This document shows, piece after piece, positions 9,482 to 19,077 of a stretch of 64,000 nt of DNA (positions within the stretch are counted from its first letter, which is position 1; each line of letters opens with the position of its first letter). The DNA lies in assembly GCF_000418325.1 (NCBI RefSeq), contig NC_021658.1, positions 1,922,001 through 1,986,000 of the forward strand. The letters run 5' to 3'. Below the pieces are notes generated by a model, which made no database searches, was not told where the DNA came from, and worked only from the letters and a program-made list of their open reading frames with translations. The position numbers and the translations under genes are program-made. Source of the DNA: Sorangium cellulosum So0157-2 (GTDB lineage Bacteria > Myxococcota_A > Polyangia > Polyangiales > Polyangiaceae).

Positions 9482-10187
9482 AGCGACCTCGACGATAGTT
9501 CCACATCACTCGAAGCACCCGGAGCCCGTACGTGAGCGGGTTCAGGTGCGAGACCTCGTCCCCGTAGTGCGTGGGCACCGGCGCCTCGCCGATCGAAAGC
9601 CCACGTGCCCGCGCCGATGCGATGACTTCCAGATCGAAATCGAAGCTGTCGGACAAGTCGTGAAACGGCAGCGCTAGCGCGCGCGGCCCATAGAGCAGGT
9701 AGCCGCTGTGGTAGTCAGTCATCGAAAGCGACAGCGTCCGGTTCTCGATGCGGTTCAGCAGCGCATTGCCGACGTACTTGTAGAGGGGCATACCACCCTG
9801 CAAGGCCGTGCCCGCAGCGATGCGCGAGCCCTGCAGCAGATCGAGCCTGCGACGCGAAAGCTCCCCGATCAGCCCAGGCAAGGCCTCGGGCGCATACTGC
9901 CCGTCGGCGTGGATACAGGCGACCAGCTCCGGCGCATCGGCGCAAGCCTTGGCCAGACCGTCTTTCATCGCTGCACCGTAACCGCCGTTGTTGCGCCGCC
10001 GGAGCAAGCTGAGGCGAAACGCCGACGACCTGTGGCGCTCGACCCGACGGGCCGTGTCGTCGCGACTGCCGTCGTCGACGACCACCACGTGGGTAAGCCC
10101 CGACGAAGCCAAGCCGCCGACGCGCTCCAGCACCGACTCGATGTGCCGGGCAGCGTTGTACGCAGGGATGACGACCGTTACCTTCAT
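9468..10187 (-). CDS. GT2 polyprenyl-phosphate glycosyltransferase (DPM-like)
   Basis: A 239-aa family 2 glycosyltransferase. It begins MKVTVVIPAYN and carries VVDDGSRDDT for nucleotide-sugar binding, GGYGAAMKDGL, and a catalytic-region HADGQY motif. Length and the absence of C-terminal membrane helices fit the soluble dolichol/polyprenyl-phosphate sugar synthase type (DPM1/ArnC-like class). The start at 10187 gives an ATGA overlap with the upstream epimerase-like gene; a longer in-frame start adds only low-complexity residues. It likely loads a sugar from a nucleotide donor onto undecaprenyl phosphate for the GT-C-like protein at 17086-19068. Confidence 0.8.
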   Translation of the reverse strand: MKVTVVIPAYNAARHIESVLERVGGLASSGLTHVVVVDDGSRDDTARRVERHRSSAFRLSLLRRRNNGGYGAAMKDGLAKACADAPELVACIHADGQYAPEALPGLIGELSRRRLDLLQGSRIAAGTALQGGMPLYKYVGNALLNRIENRTLSLSMTDYHSGYLLYGPRALALPFHDLSDSFDFDLEVIASARARGLSIGEAPVPTHYGDEVSHLNPLTYGLRVLRVMWNYRRGRYDAA

Positions 10188-11263
10188 GCGGAGCTCGCGA
10201 GCTGGGAGAGCGATGATGCCGCTGCGACGCGAGCGCCGTAGCGCTCGACGTAGTCGTGCACGATCGGCGGCAAGGAGGTGGCCAGGCGTCGCTGGGGCTT
10301 CCAACCGAGCAGTTGCTGCGCTTTCTGAACGTCGGGGATGCGTTCCTGCGTGTCGTCGTAGCCGGGACCATAGAACTCGGCGGCCGACACCGCGCGAAAC
10401 TGGGCAGGCGCGCGCTCGGGTAACCGCTCAGCGAAAGCGTCGGCCAGCAGCCGAGCGAGCTCCGCGATACTGACGTTATTGTCCGGGTTACCGATGTTGA
10501 AGATCTGACCTCTACTCTGCTTCGGCCGCTCGAGCACGCGGCACACGGCTTCGACCATGTCGCTCACGTCCAAGAACGCCCGCCGTTGCGCGCCGCCGCC
10601 CACGAGCGGCAAAGGCTCACCTCGCAGCAGCGCGCTCATGAAGCAGGCCAGCACGCGGGGTGTCCCCTCCCCGTCGATGCCCGGCAGGAAGTCCATTCGC
10701 GCGCCGATGGTGTTGAAGGGCCGGATGATCGTGAACGGCAACGCGCCGTGCTGACCGTGCGCCCAGATCACCCGCTCGAGCAGCTGCTTGGCGCACGAAT
10801 ACGTCCAGCGCTCGCGCCCCACCGGGCCGAGCAAGAAGCACGAGTCGTCCTCGTGCATACGCGCTGTCGGCAGCCCCTGTGCGTCCAGCGCTGTGCGCCC
10901 GTAAACCTCGGCGGTCGAGAAATGAATCAAGCGCACGGCGCGCTCCGCGCAGCGTTTCACGAGCGGCAACAGGTGCGTGAAGCTGGCGTCGATGACCTCC
11001 AGCGGGATGGTCGAGTACTGGGCTGGGTTGCAAAGCGCCGTGAGCGAGATCACGACCTGACAGCGCTCGGTCACGTCCTCGACGAGCCCCGGCGCCTCGA
11101 CGCGCGCCTCGATGCGACGCACGCGCGGGTCCCAACACTCGAGCTTGGTCAAATCCACGTCGACGGCGTCGACCTGGCAGCCAAAGCGCTCAAGCAAAGC
11201 CGGCACCAGGTGCGAGCCGATGAAGCCGCCCGCGCCGACCACGGCGATGCGCGTCTCCCTCAC
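10184..11263 (-). CDS. ArnA-like UDP-glucuronate decarboxylase/epimerase
   Basis: A 359-aa extended SDR with a Rossmann start (GAGGFIGSHL) and YxxxK (Tyr155, Lys159). It follows the C-terminal dehydrogenase/decarboxylase domain of ArnA closely in order and spacing: NPAQYSTIPLEV, STAEVYG, GPVGRERWTYSCAKQLLERV, RPFNTIGARMD, GGGAQRRAFLDV, FNIGNPDNN, FYGPGYDDTQER. ArnA oxidises and decarboxylates UDP-glucuronate to a 4-keto-pentose, and related enzymes give UDP-xylose. There is no formyltransferase domain. Overlap with both neighbours indicates tight coupling. Which of the two products it makes cannot be decided from sequence. Confidence 0.8.
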   Translation of the reverse strand: MRETRIAVVGAGGFIGSHLVPALLERFGCQVDAVDVDLTKLECWDPRVRRIEARVEAPGLVEDVTERCQVVISLTALCNPAQYSTIPLEVIDASFTHLLPLVKRCAERAVRLIHFSTAEVYGRTALDAQGLPTARMHEDDSCFLLGPVGRERWTYSCAKQLLERVIWAHGQHGALPFTIIRPFNTIGARMDFLPGIDGEGTPRVLACFMSALLRGEPLPLVGGGAQRRAFLDVSDMVEAVCRVLERPKQSRGQIFNIGNPDNNVSIAELARLLADAFAERLPERAPAQFRAVSAAEFYGPGYDDTQERIPDVQKAQQLLGWKPQRRLATSLPPIVHDYVERYGARVAAASSLSQLASSA

Positions 11264-12303
11264 GGTGAGCCACGCCCGGCGGACGGAATGAAGACGTCGG
11301 GCCAGCGATCATTGCCCGAGTTGTAGGTGAGGCGCGCGGCCTTTTCGGGCGGCGTGCCCACCTCCCACAGGTAGATCTCGTAGTCGGCGGTGTCGTGGTC
11401 GTGACCGCGCTGGGTGATGCCCCAGACCAACCATTTGCCGTCGCGCGACAGCTGCGGGAAGTACTCGTGCGAGCGGCGACCCGGCATGTCCATGAACTGG
11501 AGCTTGTCCAAGTCGACGTCCTTCGGCGGCGTGCCATCATCGATGGGCATGCGCAGCACCCGGCTATCGCCGTTCCCGGTTGGGTGAACCCAGTAGATGG
11601 CCGTGTGATCCGGCGTCCAGTTCACCTGGCAGCCCAGCCCGGTCTGGGTCCAGGCCTTCTTGGCGATGTTCCAGATGCCGGTTTCGCGCTTCGAACCGCG
11701 CAGCGTGATGGCGAGGTACTTGCCGTCACTCGAAAGCTCGGGCTGCTGCAGCAAGGCGCCGTCCAGTTCGGATACGCCCTCGCTGTCCATCAACTGCGTC
11801 TCTTCGCCGCTGCCGAGCTTGCTGCGAAAGACCTTCGTGCCGCGCACGAACAGGATCTCATCCTCCGAGATCCAGCTACCCCAGCTCGCGCTCTCGACGA
11901 CCTTCTTCGGCTCGGAGCCGTCCGACTCGATCGTGTAGATGTCCCATTTGTCGCTGGCGTTGGCGTCGCGTTCGCTCACCCAGCCTTGTTTGCTGCGGCA
12001 AAACAGGATTTGCGCGCCGCTCGGAGAGAACCTCGGGAACCAGTCGACCTCGTCGCCCTTGGTGATCTGTTTGACGTCCGAGCCGTCGGTCTTCATCGTG
12101 AACAGGTCGTGATTGCCCACGCGGGAGCTGGACCAGACGATGGTGCCGTTGGCCTTTCCGCCGACCTCGCGCATCAGCGCGACGTCCTCCGCGGGCGGGG
12201 CTTCGTCGGCACCCTTCGGGGGCTCGCCCGAAAAGGCCGAACATCCGAGCACAGCCGAGCAGCACAGATAACCAATTTGCCGCAGTGGGAAACGCAGGCT
12301 CAT
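11260..12303 (-). CDS. TolB-like beta-propeller lipoprotein
   Basis: A 347-aa protein with a signal peptide and lipobox (LGCS, Cys21). It then has repeated PD40/TolB-type blades, each with the pattern of a Ser/Arg pair, a D-hydrophobic-(F/Y) strand, DG(S/T) and an (I/L)T turn. Examples are SSRVGNHDLFTMKTDGSDVK and the RFSPSGAQILF strand that follows. Such propellers act as periplasmic scaffolds or binding proteins. It starts one base before the stop of the upstream epimerase and overlaps the ArnA-like gene by 4 bases, placing it inside the glycan operon, perhaps as an assembly factor. Confidence 0.75.
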   Translation of the reverse strand: MSLRFPLRQIGYLCCSAVLGCSAFSGEPPKGADEAPPAEDVALMREVGGKANGTIVWSSSRVGNHDLFTMKTDGSDVKQITKGDEVDWFPRFSPSGAQILFCRSKQGWVSERDANASDKWDIYTIESDGSEPKKVVESASWGSWISEDEILFVRGTKVFRSKLGSGEETQLMDSEGVSELDGALLQQPELSSDGKYLAITLRGSKRETGIWNIAKKAWTQTGLGCQVNWTPDHTAIYWVHPTGNGDSRVLRMPIDDGTPPKDVDLDKLQFMDMPGRRSHEYFPQLSRDGKWLVWGITQRGHDHDTADYEIYLWEVGTPPEKAARLTYNSGNDRWPDVFIPSAGRGSP

Positions 12304-13263
12304 CTAATTTGTCCTTTCTCGAGCTTCACTCGCGCGGGGTGCGAGGGTGGCCGCCTCGACGGCGGGTGAAGAAAAACAGCGACGCAACCCAGCGCGCACG
12401 CCGAGCGGCGCGTAGCCGAGGTCGTTCATGGCTTCGGTCGGGTCGAGATCGGCGTCGTTGACGATGCCGGCTATTGCGCTCGAGGTGAGCGGGGGCCGCT
12501 TCATGAACACGGGGAGCACGGCCGCTAGCGCCCGGCACGCCCACACCGGTAGGTGCAAGAAGGGCCGAGGCCGATCGTGATGAAGCAGCAGCAGCTCCGC
12601 GAGCTCGCGCATCGAAATCACCTCTGCGCCGCTGAAGTTGTAGGTCTTGCCGTGCGCGATCGGCGCATTGGCGAGCCGCACGAGGCCGTCGACGACATCC
12701 TCGGACCAAACGGGCCTTTTGAGCGCGCCCCCGGCGCCGATGAACGGCACCACCGGAAACCGCCGCAAGTAGTCGAGGAACATCAGGAGCTCCTGACCGC
12801 CGCCCTGCTCGTAAACCAGCGTGGGCCGCACGATCGTGTAGGCGAGCCCTGAGCCCTGGACGAGACGCTCGGCCTCGAGCTTGGACTCGGCATAGCGCGT
12901 GCGACGGGGGTAAACGACGGACGCCGACGAGACGTACACGAAGTGCGGCGCCCCCGCTCTTCGCGCCTCCGCAACAAGGTGCGCCGTACCGTCGCGGTTG
13001 ACGCGCTGAAACATCGTGGGGTCGTGGGTGATGATGACGGCGGCCAAGTGGTAGACGAGGTCGACGCCGCGACACACGCCGGCCAATGTGGCCGGATCCC
13101 TGATATCGCCTTCGCGCACGTCGCAGCCCAGCGCATCCATGCGCGCTCGCAACGGATCACCGGGCAGCACGAGCGCTCGCACTTGCCAGCCCGCTTTGCG
13201 CAGCCGCGCCGTCAAGCGGGCGCCCATCACGCCGGCGGCGCCAGTAACCAGGGCTGTCGGCAT
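12304..13263 (-). CDS. NAD-dependent epimerase/dehydratase (extended SDR)
   Basis: A 319-aa nucleotide-sugar-type SDR. It has an N-terminal GAAGVMGARL dinucleotide loop, DIRDP, YHLAA, a VSSASVVYP strand, and the catalytic pair YAESK. The substrate side (RPTLVYEQGGGQ, KRPVWSEDVVDGLV) is typical of epimerases acting on NDP-sugars or related substrates. It follows the AlgJ-like gene after one base and is followed immediately by the propeller lipoprotein. Probably it supplies or modifies a sugar precursor of the operon's glycan; the specific reaction is unknown. Confidence 0.75.
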   Translation of the reverse strand: MPTALVTGAAGVMGARLTARLRKAGWQVRALVLPGDPLRARMDALGCDVREGDIRDPATLAGVCRGVDLVYHLAAVIITHDPTMFQRVNRDGTAHLVAEARRAGAPHFVYVSSASVVYPRRTRYAESKLEAERLVQGSGLAYTIVRPTLVYEQGGGQELLMFLDYLRRFPVVPFIGAGGALKRPVWSEDVVDGLVRLANAPIAHGKTYNFSGAEVISMRELAELLLLHHDRPRPFLHLPVWACRALAAVLPVFMKRPPLTSSAIAGIVNDADLDPTEAMNDLGYAPLGVRAGLRRCFSSPAVEAATLAPRASEARERTN

Positions 13264-13264
13264 C

Positions 13265-14572
13265 CTACGGAGCCCCCGCAGGCTTGGGAGTCGGGAAATC
13301 CAGCGGAATCCAATCTCCGACCGACAACTCGCGCGAAGCGAACTCCCAGATCACCACGCGCTTGCCCGCCAGGCGATCCTGGCCGGCGTTCAGCTCGCGC
13401 GCGAGCGCTCGGCGCGTAGCGAAGGCACCGGAGTCGTTCTGCGCGATCACGTCGATGGGGCGACCAAGCGCCAGGGCCAAGTGCGGGGCCAGGCCGGACG
13501 CATTGCCCCAGCCCATTCCCTCGAGCGTGAAGATGTTGGTGAAGCTGTCGCCGAGCAGGAGCACGTCGGCGCTAGGGTCAGGCTCCCAGGGCGTGCCGGC
13601 CGCGTCCTGCACTTGGCGCACGACCACGCTCTCCGCTTGAAACAGGCTCTGATCGTCGGGCAGCTTGAGCATGTCGACCAGATCACCGACGCGCGAAGCC
13701 GGCTGCGCAACGTCGTGCAGCACGGGCTTCTCTGCCAGCTCTGGCAATACCCCAAGCCCGATCACGAGCTGGCCGAGGTCGCGGGCGATGCGCTCCATGT
13801 AGCCGGGCGTAAAATGCGTATCTTGGGCCAGGAAAAGCGGCTCGGTACGGGGCTCAGGCACGCTGCGGCGCGCGTCGAGCACGGCCACGCCGGCTGCTCG
13901 AAGCTCGCTCAAGAAGCGGTCGTAGTCGACGTTCTGCGCCATTTCGACGCGCCCGTCACGCCCAACAAGTGGACCCGGCTCGATCCCAGCCTTGTCCGGC
14001 ATCGGCAGGAGCACGAGGCGAATCCCGCGCTGCGCGAGCGCTTGCTGGAACGCCAAGATGGCGGGTCGTGGATCCGGGTGGATGGGCTCCTGGCCTGCGT
14101 CGAGGGCTTCCCTGGCGCGGCCCCGCAGCACCTCGGGCTCCAAGAATCCGGGCCCGCTGACGTGCAGCACACCGGGCGTGAAATAGAGCCAGCCGCCGTG
14201 TCCGACGATCGCGAGCTTGTTGCCCACACGACCTAGACGAGTGAGCAGCAGCTGCACGCGGGGCTGGACCCAAGACTTGACGTACGAAGCATCCTCGATG
14301 CCCTTCTCGACCTGCCGCAGGTTCTCGGCCGTCGGTGGGCGGCGCACCAAATCCGCGAGAGACGATTCCTCACCCTCGCGCTTCTCGAGGTAGGCCTGCG
14401 CGAGCGGAACAGCGTAGATCGCCCCTAGAAACAGCAGCGTGAGCAGCCAGGCCGCGCCGCGGCTCACGTCGGTCGCGATGATACCGCGGCGCAGCTGCTC
14501 GTCGCCTGTGGGGTCGGTCGGACCGCCGCTGCGTTCGATGGCGGAGGTCGAGGGAGGCAAGGTACTTTGCAT
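13265..14572 (-). CDS. AlgJ/AlgX-like membrane-anchored SGNH acyltransferase
   Basis: A 435-aa protein with one N-terminal membrane helix (about 41-60) and an SGNH domain of the alginate O-acetyltransferase class. The motifs are GHGGWLYFTPGV near 124, DTHF (Asp251, His253) and LLGDSFTN (nucleophile Ser343). It lies 9 bases downstream of the MBOAT gene, the normal genetic partner. The MBOAT protein passes acyl groups across the membrane and the SGNH protein places them on the polymer. The window thus has two such SGNH proteins for one MBOAT. Confidence 0.8.
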   Translation of the reverse strand: MQSTLPPSTSAIERSGGPTDPTGDEQLRRGIIATDVSRGAAWLLTLLFLGAIYAVPLAQAYLEKREGEESSLADLVRRPPTAENLRQVEKGIEDASYVKSWVQPRVQLLLTRLGRVGNKLAIVGHGGWLYFTPGVLHVSGPGFLEPEVLRGRAREALDAGQEPIHPDPRPAILAFQQALAQRGIRLVLLPMPDKAGIEPGPLVGRDGRVEMAQNVDYDRFLSELRAAGVAVLDARRSVPEPRTEPLFLAQDTHFTPGYMERIARDLGQLVIGLGVLPELAEKPVLHDVAQPASRVGDLVDMLKLPDDQSLFQAESVVVRQVQDAAGTPWEPDPSADVLLLGDSFTNIFTLEGMGWGNASGLAPHLALALGRPIDVIAQNDSGAFATRRALARELNAGQDRLAGKRVVIWEFASRELSVGDWIPLDFPTPKPAGAP

Positions 14573-14581
14573 CGCGCGGCC

Positions 14582-16039
14582 TCAGAACTGAAAGTACAGA
14601 AACGGGTTGATGGTCTGAGTCCACATCATCAACGTCGCGAGCATCATCGCGGCCGTCACGAACGCGGTACGGGGCAAGGACAAGCGCCCCGTGAGCTCCC
14701 AACTGTTGGGCATGCCGAAGGTCACGACCGCGGCCAAGGCGAATAGCCCCACGTAGTACTGCGGGTGGAGTGCGCCCGCCACCACGTCCGCCGCCGGCGA
14801 AACGGCGGCGAGCCCAAACAGCGAGCCTAGGTAGGTCACCGCCTGATCGAGCGTCTTGGCGCGGAAGAACACCCACGACAAGCACACGATCAAGAAGGTG
14901 AAGGCGACGCCGACAGCAGGTGGCAGGCGGCGCAGCGGATGAGCTTTACCGAGCCTGCGCTCCACCCCGAGCATGCCGCCGTGAATGCCGCCCCAGATCA
15001 CGAAGTTCCAGCTGGCACCGTGCCAGAGCCCACCGAGCAACATGACAATCATCAGGTTGGCGTACGTGCGCAGGGGGCCTTTGCGATTGCCACCGAGTGG
15101 GATGTACAAATAGTCGCGCAGCCACGTGGACAGGCTGATATGCCAGCGCCGCCAGAACTCCGTGATGCTGCGCGACTTGTAGGGTGAGTCGAAGTTCTGG
15201 ATCAGCACGAAGCCGAGCATCAGCGCCAAGCCCACGGCCATGTCTGAGTAGCCGGAGAAATCGAAGTAAATTTGGAACGCGTAAGCGACCAGCCCGAACC
15301 ATGCGTCATAGAAGTGCTTGGCGCCACCGGCGAACGCCGTATCGGCGATGTGCCCCATCGGGTTGGCCAGCAGAATCTTCTTGCCCATTCCCAGCGAGAA
15401 GAACGCGACGCCGCGCGCGAACTTCTCGAGCGTGTGCTGGCGCACGCGCATTTGTTCCTCGATCGCCGCATAACGGATGATGGGGCCCGCCACCAAGTCG
15501 GGAAAAAAGGCCTCGAAACACATGTAGTCGGTGAAGCGCCGCATCGGTCGGGCGTCACCGCGGTACACGTCGATGGCGTAGCTCATCGCCTTGAACGTGT
15601 AGAAGGAGATGCCCACCGGCAAAACGACGTGCAAGACCGGCACGATTTGGGTCGAGCTACCGAAGAGCGCGCCAAGCGCGTTGATGTTCTCGGCGACGAA
15701 GCCGGTGTATTTGAACACCGCGAGCATCCCGAGGTTGGTGACGATGGACATCGCCAGCACCAGCTTCATCTGGCGGGTCCGCACGACCTCGGGACCAATC
15801 ACGGGCGGTAAGCCGTCGACGTCGGGCAGCCGCGACATCTTCAGAAGCAAAAGGCCGCACACGTAGTCGACGCTCGAGCCGAAGAACATGATCACGGCCC
15901 AGCGCGGGTTCGCCCAGCCGTAAAATACGTAGCTCGACACGGCGATCAGGGCCGTGCGGGCCCGGCCCGGCAGGGCGTAGTACGCGGCCAGTACCAGCGG
16001 CAAGAAGTAGAATAGGAAGATATGGCTGGAAAAGACCAT
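14582..16039 (-). CDS. MBOAT O-acyltransferase (AlgI-like)
   Basis: A 485-aa polytopic membrane protein with the AlgI signature: FFPDLVAGPIIRY, FDFSGYSDMAVG, FWRRWHISLSTWLRDYLY (His300), and the catalytic His340 in GGLWHGASWNFVIWG. AlgI-family proteins bring acyl groups to the periplasmic face for polysaccharide O-acetylation. Length is normal for the family. It sits between the SGNH esterase lipoprotein and the AlgJ-like gene in the operon. Acetyl as the transferred group is assumed from the family. Confidence 0.9.
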   Translation of the reverse strand: MVFSSHIFLFYFLPLVLAAYYALPGRARTALIAVSSYVFYGWANPRWAVIMFFGSSVDYVCGLLLLKMSRLPDVDGLPPVIGPEVVRTRQMKLVLAMSIVTNLGMLAVFKYTGFVAENINALGALFGSSTQIVPVLHVVLPVGISFYTFKAMSYAIDVYRGDARPMRRFTDYMCFEAFFPDLVAGPIIRYAAIEEQMRVRQHTLEKFARGVAFFSLGMGKKILLANPMGHIADTAFAGGAKHFYDAWFGLVAYAFQIYFDFSGYSDMAVGLALMLGFVLIQNFDSPYKSRSITEFWRRWHISLSTWLRDYLYIPLGGNRKGPLRTYANLMIVMLLGGLWHGASWNFVIWGGIHGGMLGVERRLGKAHPLRRLPPAVGVAFTFLIVCLSWVFFRAKTLDQAVTYLGSLFGLAAVSPAADVVAGALHPQYYVGLFALAAVVTFGMPNSWELTGRLSLPRTAFVTAAMMLATLMMWTQTINPFLYFQF

Positions 16040-16048
16040 ATCAGCGGC

Positions 16049-17089
16049 TCACGGGGCCCACGGGCGCCAGCCCTTGTCCTTCATCGTCGCGAGCGCTCGC
16101 TGCACCCAGGTGCGATGGCCGTCCAAATTGAAGTGATGGTCGTCTTGCATCCCCACGCCCTCGGCCGAGACGAGCGCGAAGTTCGACACCACGCTCGGGC
16201 ACTTTTCGATCTCGGGACGGATGCCGTTCGCCACGGCGCCGCCGACCGCGAACTCGCCCGAGCTTTCCACCTCGTAGTCGTTCATCATTGCAGGCAGCGT
16301 GGGCTCGCCGACGTCGTTGCGAATGGCGGTCACGAGAGTATTGATGCATTGGGCAAAACCGGACCGATCGGCGGCAGTGCCGTGTCGCTCGGTGATCCCG
16401 AGATAGATGAAGATGCCGCCAAAGGTCACCCGCCCCTTGATAGCCTTCGGTGCGGCGATCAGCTTGTCGTAGTAGAGTCCGCCCGGAATGAACTGGGAGC
16501 AGTAGGCCGAGGGCCACCCAAACCCGAGCGAGATGAAATAGTAGTCGGGCGCGAGCATCGCGGCTTCCTTGACCAGCGCCGTACCCGGCCCGCCGGCGGC
16601 GGTGTCACCCGCGGTTTTCGGCTCGATCGCGAGCTCCGGCGCCGAGCCAGGGTGGTACATGAAGGCGTGCGGATGGGTCTCCGTGAAATGGAACGGGCGT
16701 GAGCTTTGGGGCCTCGTGGCGCGACCGGCCATGTTGGAGTGACCGATGTGAATGAAGGCGATCGCGCGCTCCCTCGGAACGTCAACGCCTCCAAGGTTGA
16801 TGGTCACGCCCGAAGGCGCCGACCCACCGCCGGACCCCGCGTCGCTGGTCCCGCTGCTCCCGCCGCCACCGCTCCCACTCGCCGCAGTCATGGCACCGCC
16901 GACCGAAGCTCCACCCGTAATGGTCGCCGCTCCAGCGCCGCTCGATGCCCCGAAGTCGTCGTCCGTCTCGACGGCCTGCGTGTCGTGCGGGTGCTCGACG
17001 ACCCCGCAGGCGAGCCCGCCGACCAGCGCGAACAAGGAAACGAGCCCCCCCCGAGACCTGGACAGGCTCACGTTGAGTAGTGTTTTCAT
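16049..17089 (-). CDS. SGNH/SASA-type carbohydrate esterase lipoprotein
   Basis: A 346-aa protein. The signal ends in a lipobox (GLAC, Cys28). A low-complexity Gly/Ser/Ala linker (about 48-95) leads to an SGNH esterase domain of the sialate-O-acetylesterase-like type. GHSNMAG (nucleophile Ser118) replaces the usual GQSNM, and DDHHFNLDGH (about 316-325) supplies the Asp-His pair. Probably an outer-membrane or periplasmic deacetylase trimming the acylated glycan. The start overlaps the upstream TPR gene by 4 bases. Confidence 0.7.
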   Translation of the reverse strand: MKTLLNVSLSRSRGGLVSLFALVGGLACGVVEHPHDTQAVETDDDFGASSGAGAATITGGASVGGAMTAASGSGGGGSSGTSDAGSGGGSAPSGVTINLGGVDVPRERAIAFIHIGHSNMAGRATRPQSSRPFHFTETHPHAFMYHPGSAPELAIEPKTAGDTAAGGPGTALVKEAAMLAPDYYFISLGFGWPSAYCSQFIPGGLYYDKLIAAPKAIKGRVTFGGIFIYLGITERHGTAADRSGFAQCINTLVTAIRNDVGEPTLPAMMNDYEVESSGEFAVGGAVANGIRPEIEKCPSVVSNFALVSAEGVGMQDDHHFNLDGHRTWVQRALATMKDKGWRPWAP

Positions 17090-19068
17090 CGTCGACTCTC
17101 CTCCAAGTTCACCAAGATCCGCGTCGCTTCGGGGTCGAAGGGCCGGACGCGCAAGGCACGCCGTAAAAAGGCCAGGCCTTGCGCCGATTCGCCCCTCCGC
17201 AGGGCGATCAACGCCATGAGATTCAGGCTCCCGACGTCGTCGTCCTGGGAAACCAAGCTCTGCCGGGCGAGCCGCTCGGCGGCATCGAGCTCACCCGCTG
17301 CAAAGCGAAGACGCGCTTCGAGGGCTCGGGCTTGCGGCGTGTCGAGGCTTGCGAGCGTACGCTCCGCTTGCTCGAGCTGACCAAGCACGCCGTGCAACGT
17401 GGCCAGGCTCAGACGTGCCGCGGCGTGCACCTTTGGGGAGTCCGCGAAGCGCTGCCCCAGCTGGACCAAGGTGCGGTCCGTCTCGCTGGCTTCACGGAAC
17501 GGCTGCTCCGCGACGCCGGGCGTAAGGTCGCGGCGAGCAAACAGCACCTCCGAGCCGTCCGTGTAGAGCAGCTTCCAATCGGCGCTCGCGTAGAGGTGGC
17601 CAATCAAGCGCTGGTAGCGCTCGGGGAACATCACCGGCAAGACCACGTAGGCGAAGGAATGACGCGCCTGAAAAGCTTCGAAGCGCTCTGGCTCGTCCGC
17701 AAGCCTCAGGTATTCGGCAAACTCGTCGGCGGTGCGCAACACGAGCCGAGTGTCAATGTACGGCCGAAACCGCGGATAGAGCCGCCAGATCAGGTAGCCT
17801 CCGTAATGATCGGCCGCAAAGACGTCGCCCCCGGGCAGTGCGTCGAGGCGCACAGCGCTTTCGGCCGGCACCCGAAACGGGCTCGGATCCGCCAGCGGCG
17901 ACTCGCGCGCCGCCGCCGATGCCGAAACGAGCAGCAGCGCGCTCAGGAGCACCGCGTTGAGACCCACCGCCACGCGCACGCCCGCGCGGCGAAAGCTCGA
18001 GACACAAAGTCGCCGGAGCGCCGGGGCCAGATTGACCGCGAAGATCGGCGCCCCGACCCAATACAGCAGGAGCACGTTACGGTTGCTCATCAAGGCCAGC
18101 CCCGCGAAGCCGAGCAGCAGCAGCGCATGGCTCAGTCTCAAGCGGCGCCCGGCCAGGAGCACGGACAGAGCGAGCAGCGCCAGACACCATTTGAAGTGCC
18201 AGAACTCGCCGTCTGACAGGCGTTCGAGCTCGAAGGGCGGTAGGTTCTCCGCCACGTTGTGGGCGAAGACTTGGTGCTCGCCGGGCAACAAGCGCCCGAG
18301 CAGCAGCGCCGGCAACGCTGCGCCGCGCAAGCCAAACGGCGTGAGACACGTCGCCAGCAAACACCCCCCTAGCGTCGCGAACAGCTGCTGTACCCGCGCC
18401 CACGGTGCCAGCGCACCAGCGTGTTCGCGCGCAAATGGCCACGCACGCGTCTGGCCAAAGCTCGCCCAGCCGAGCGCCGCCACCGCGTACGCCGCGATCA
18501 CCGAGGGGCCAAGCGCCGAAAGGCCCTGGAAATTCGCCCAAACCAGCTGCGCCAAGGGCAACAACAGCAGGTGCCGAACCCGGCCGTCGCGCCGAAAGCG
18601 CTCGAGCGCGAACCAGAAAAACGCGAGCAGGACGAGCGTGCCTATCACGGGCCGGACGAGCAAGAGCGAGCGAGCCGCCAGAAGCCCGCCGACCAGCGAC
18701 GTCACGAGGAGCCCCCTCGCCCACGAGCCGCGCCGCGCTTCGAGCGCGAAGTAGAGGAAGCCCGCGCCCAGGCCGATCAGCGCGCACTTGACCAAAACAA
18801 GCCCGACGAGGCCGATCGCCTGATGTACCGCGTACACCGCAAGCTGAAAGAGCCAGTGCACGTCGACCCAGGCACGCCCTTGCGCGCTGACCGAGAAGGG
18901 ATCGGTGAACAGGAGCCCACGCCGAGCGACCATTTCGCGACCTGCCGCGAGGTGCCACCAGATGTCACCGTCGGCCGAAGGCGCGAGCCCCGTCGAGGCC
19001 GCACCCAGGCCGAGCAACGCCGCGACGAGCGGGGTGCGATGGCGGAGCAGGGCGGCGACCGGCAACAT
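17086..19068 (-). CDS. GT-C-like polytopic membrane protein with C-terminal TPRs
   Basis: About 660 aa. Many membrane helices fill residues 5-390. The first loop has SADGDIWWHLAAGREMV and a DPFS..AWVDVHWLFQL segment, a layout seen in GT-C-type glycosyltransferases that take sugars from polyprenyl phosphate. A soluble periplasmic-type domain and TPR-like helices (about 520-655) follow. The ATG at 19068 is chosen over the GTG two codons earlier because GAGAAG is correctly spaced. It likely receives the lipid-linked sugar made by the GT2 and ArnA-like enzymes. GT-C assignment is moderate; membrane plus TPR architecture is clear. Confidence 0.65.
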   Translation of the reverse strand: MLPVAALLRHRTPLVAALLGLGAASTGLAPSADGDIWWHLAAGREMVARRGLLFTDPFSVSAQGRAWVDVHWLFQLAVYAVHQAIGLVGLVLVKCALIGLGAGFLYFALEARRGSWARGLLVTSLVGGLLAARSLLLVRPVIGTLVLLAFFWFALERFRRDGRVRHLLLLPLAQLVWANFQGLSALGPSVIAAYAVAALGWASFGQTRAWPFAREHAGALAPWARVQQLFATLGGCLLATCLTPFGLRGAALPALLLGRLLPGEHQVFAHNVAENLPPFELERLSDGEFWHFKWCLALLALSVLLAGRRLRLSHALLLLGFAGLALMSNRNVLLLYWVGAPIFAVNLAPALRRLCVSSFRRAGVRVAVGLNAVLLSALLLVSASAAARESPLADPSPFRVPAESAVRLDALPGGDVFAADHYGGYLIWRLYPRFRPYIDTRLVLRTADEFAEYLRLADEPERFEAFQARHSFAYVVLPVMFPERYQRLIGHLYASADWKLLYTDGSEVLFARRDLTPGVAEQPFREASETDRTLVQLGQRFADSPKVHAAARLSLATLHGVLGQLEQAERTLASLDTPQARALEARLRFAAGELDAAERLARQSLVSQDDDVGSLNLMALIALRRGESAQGLAFLRRALRVRPFDPEATRILVNLEESRR

Positions 19069-19077
19069 GACCACTTC

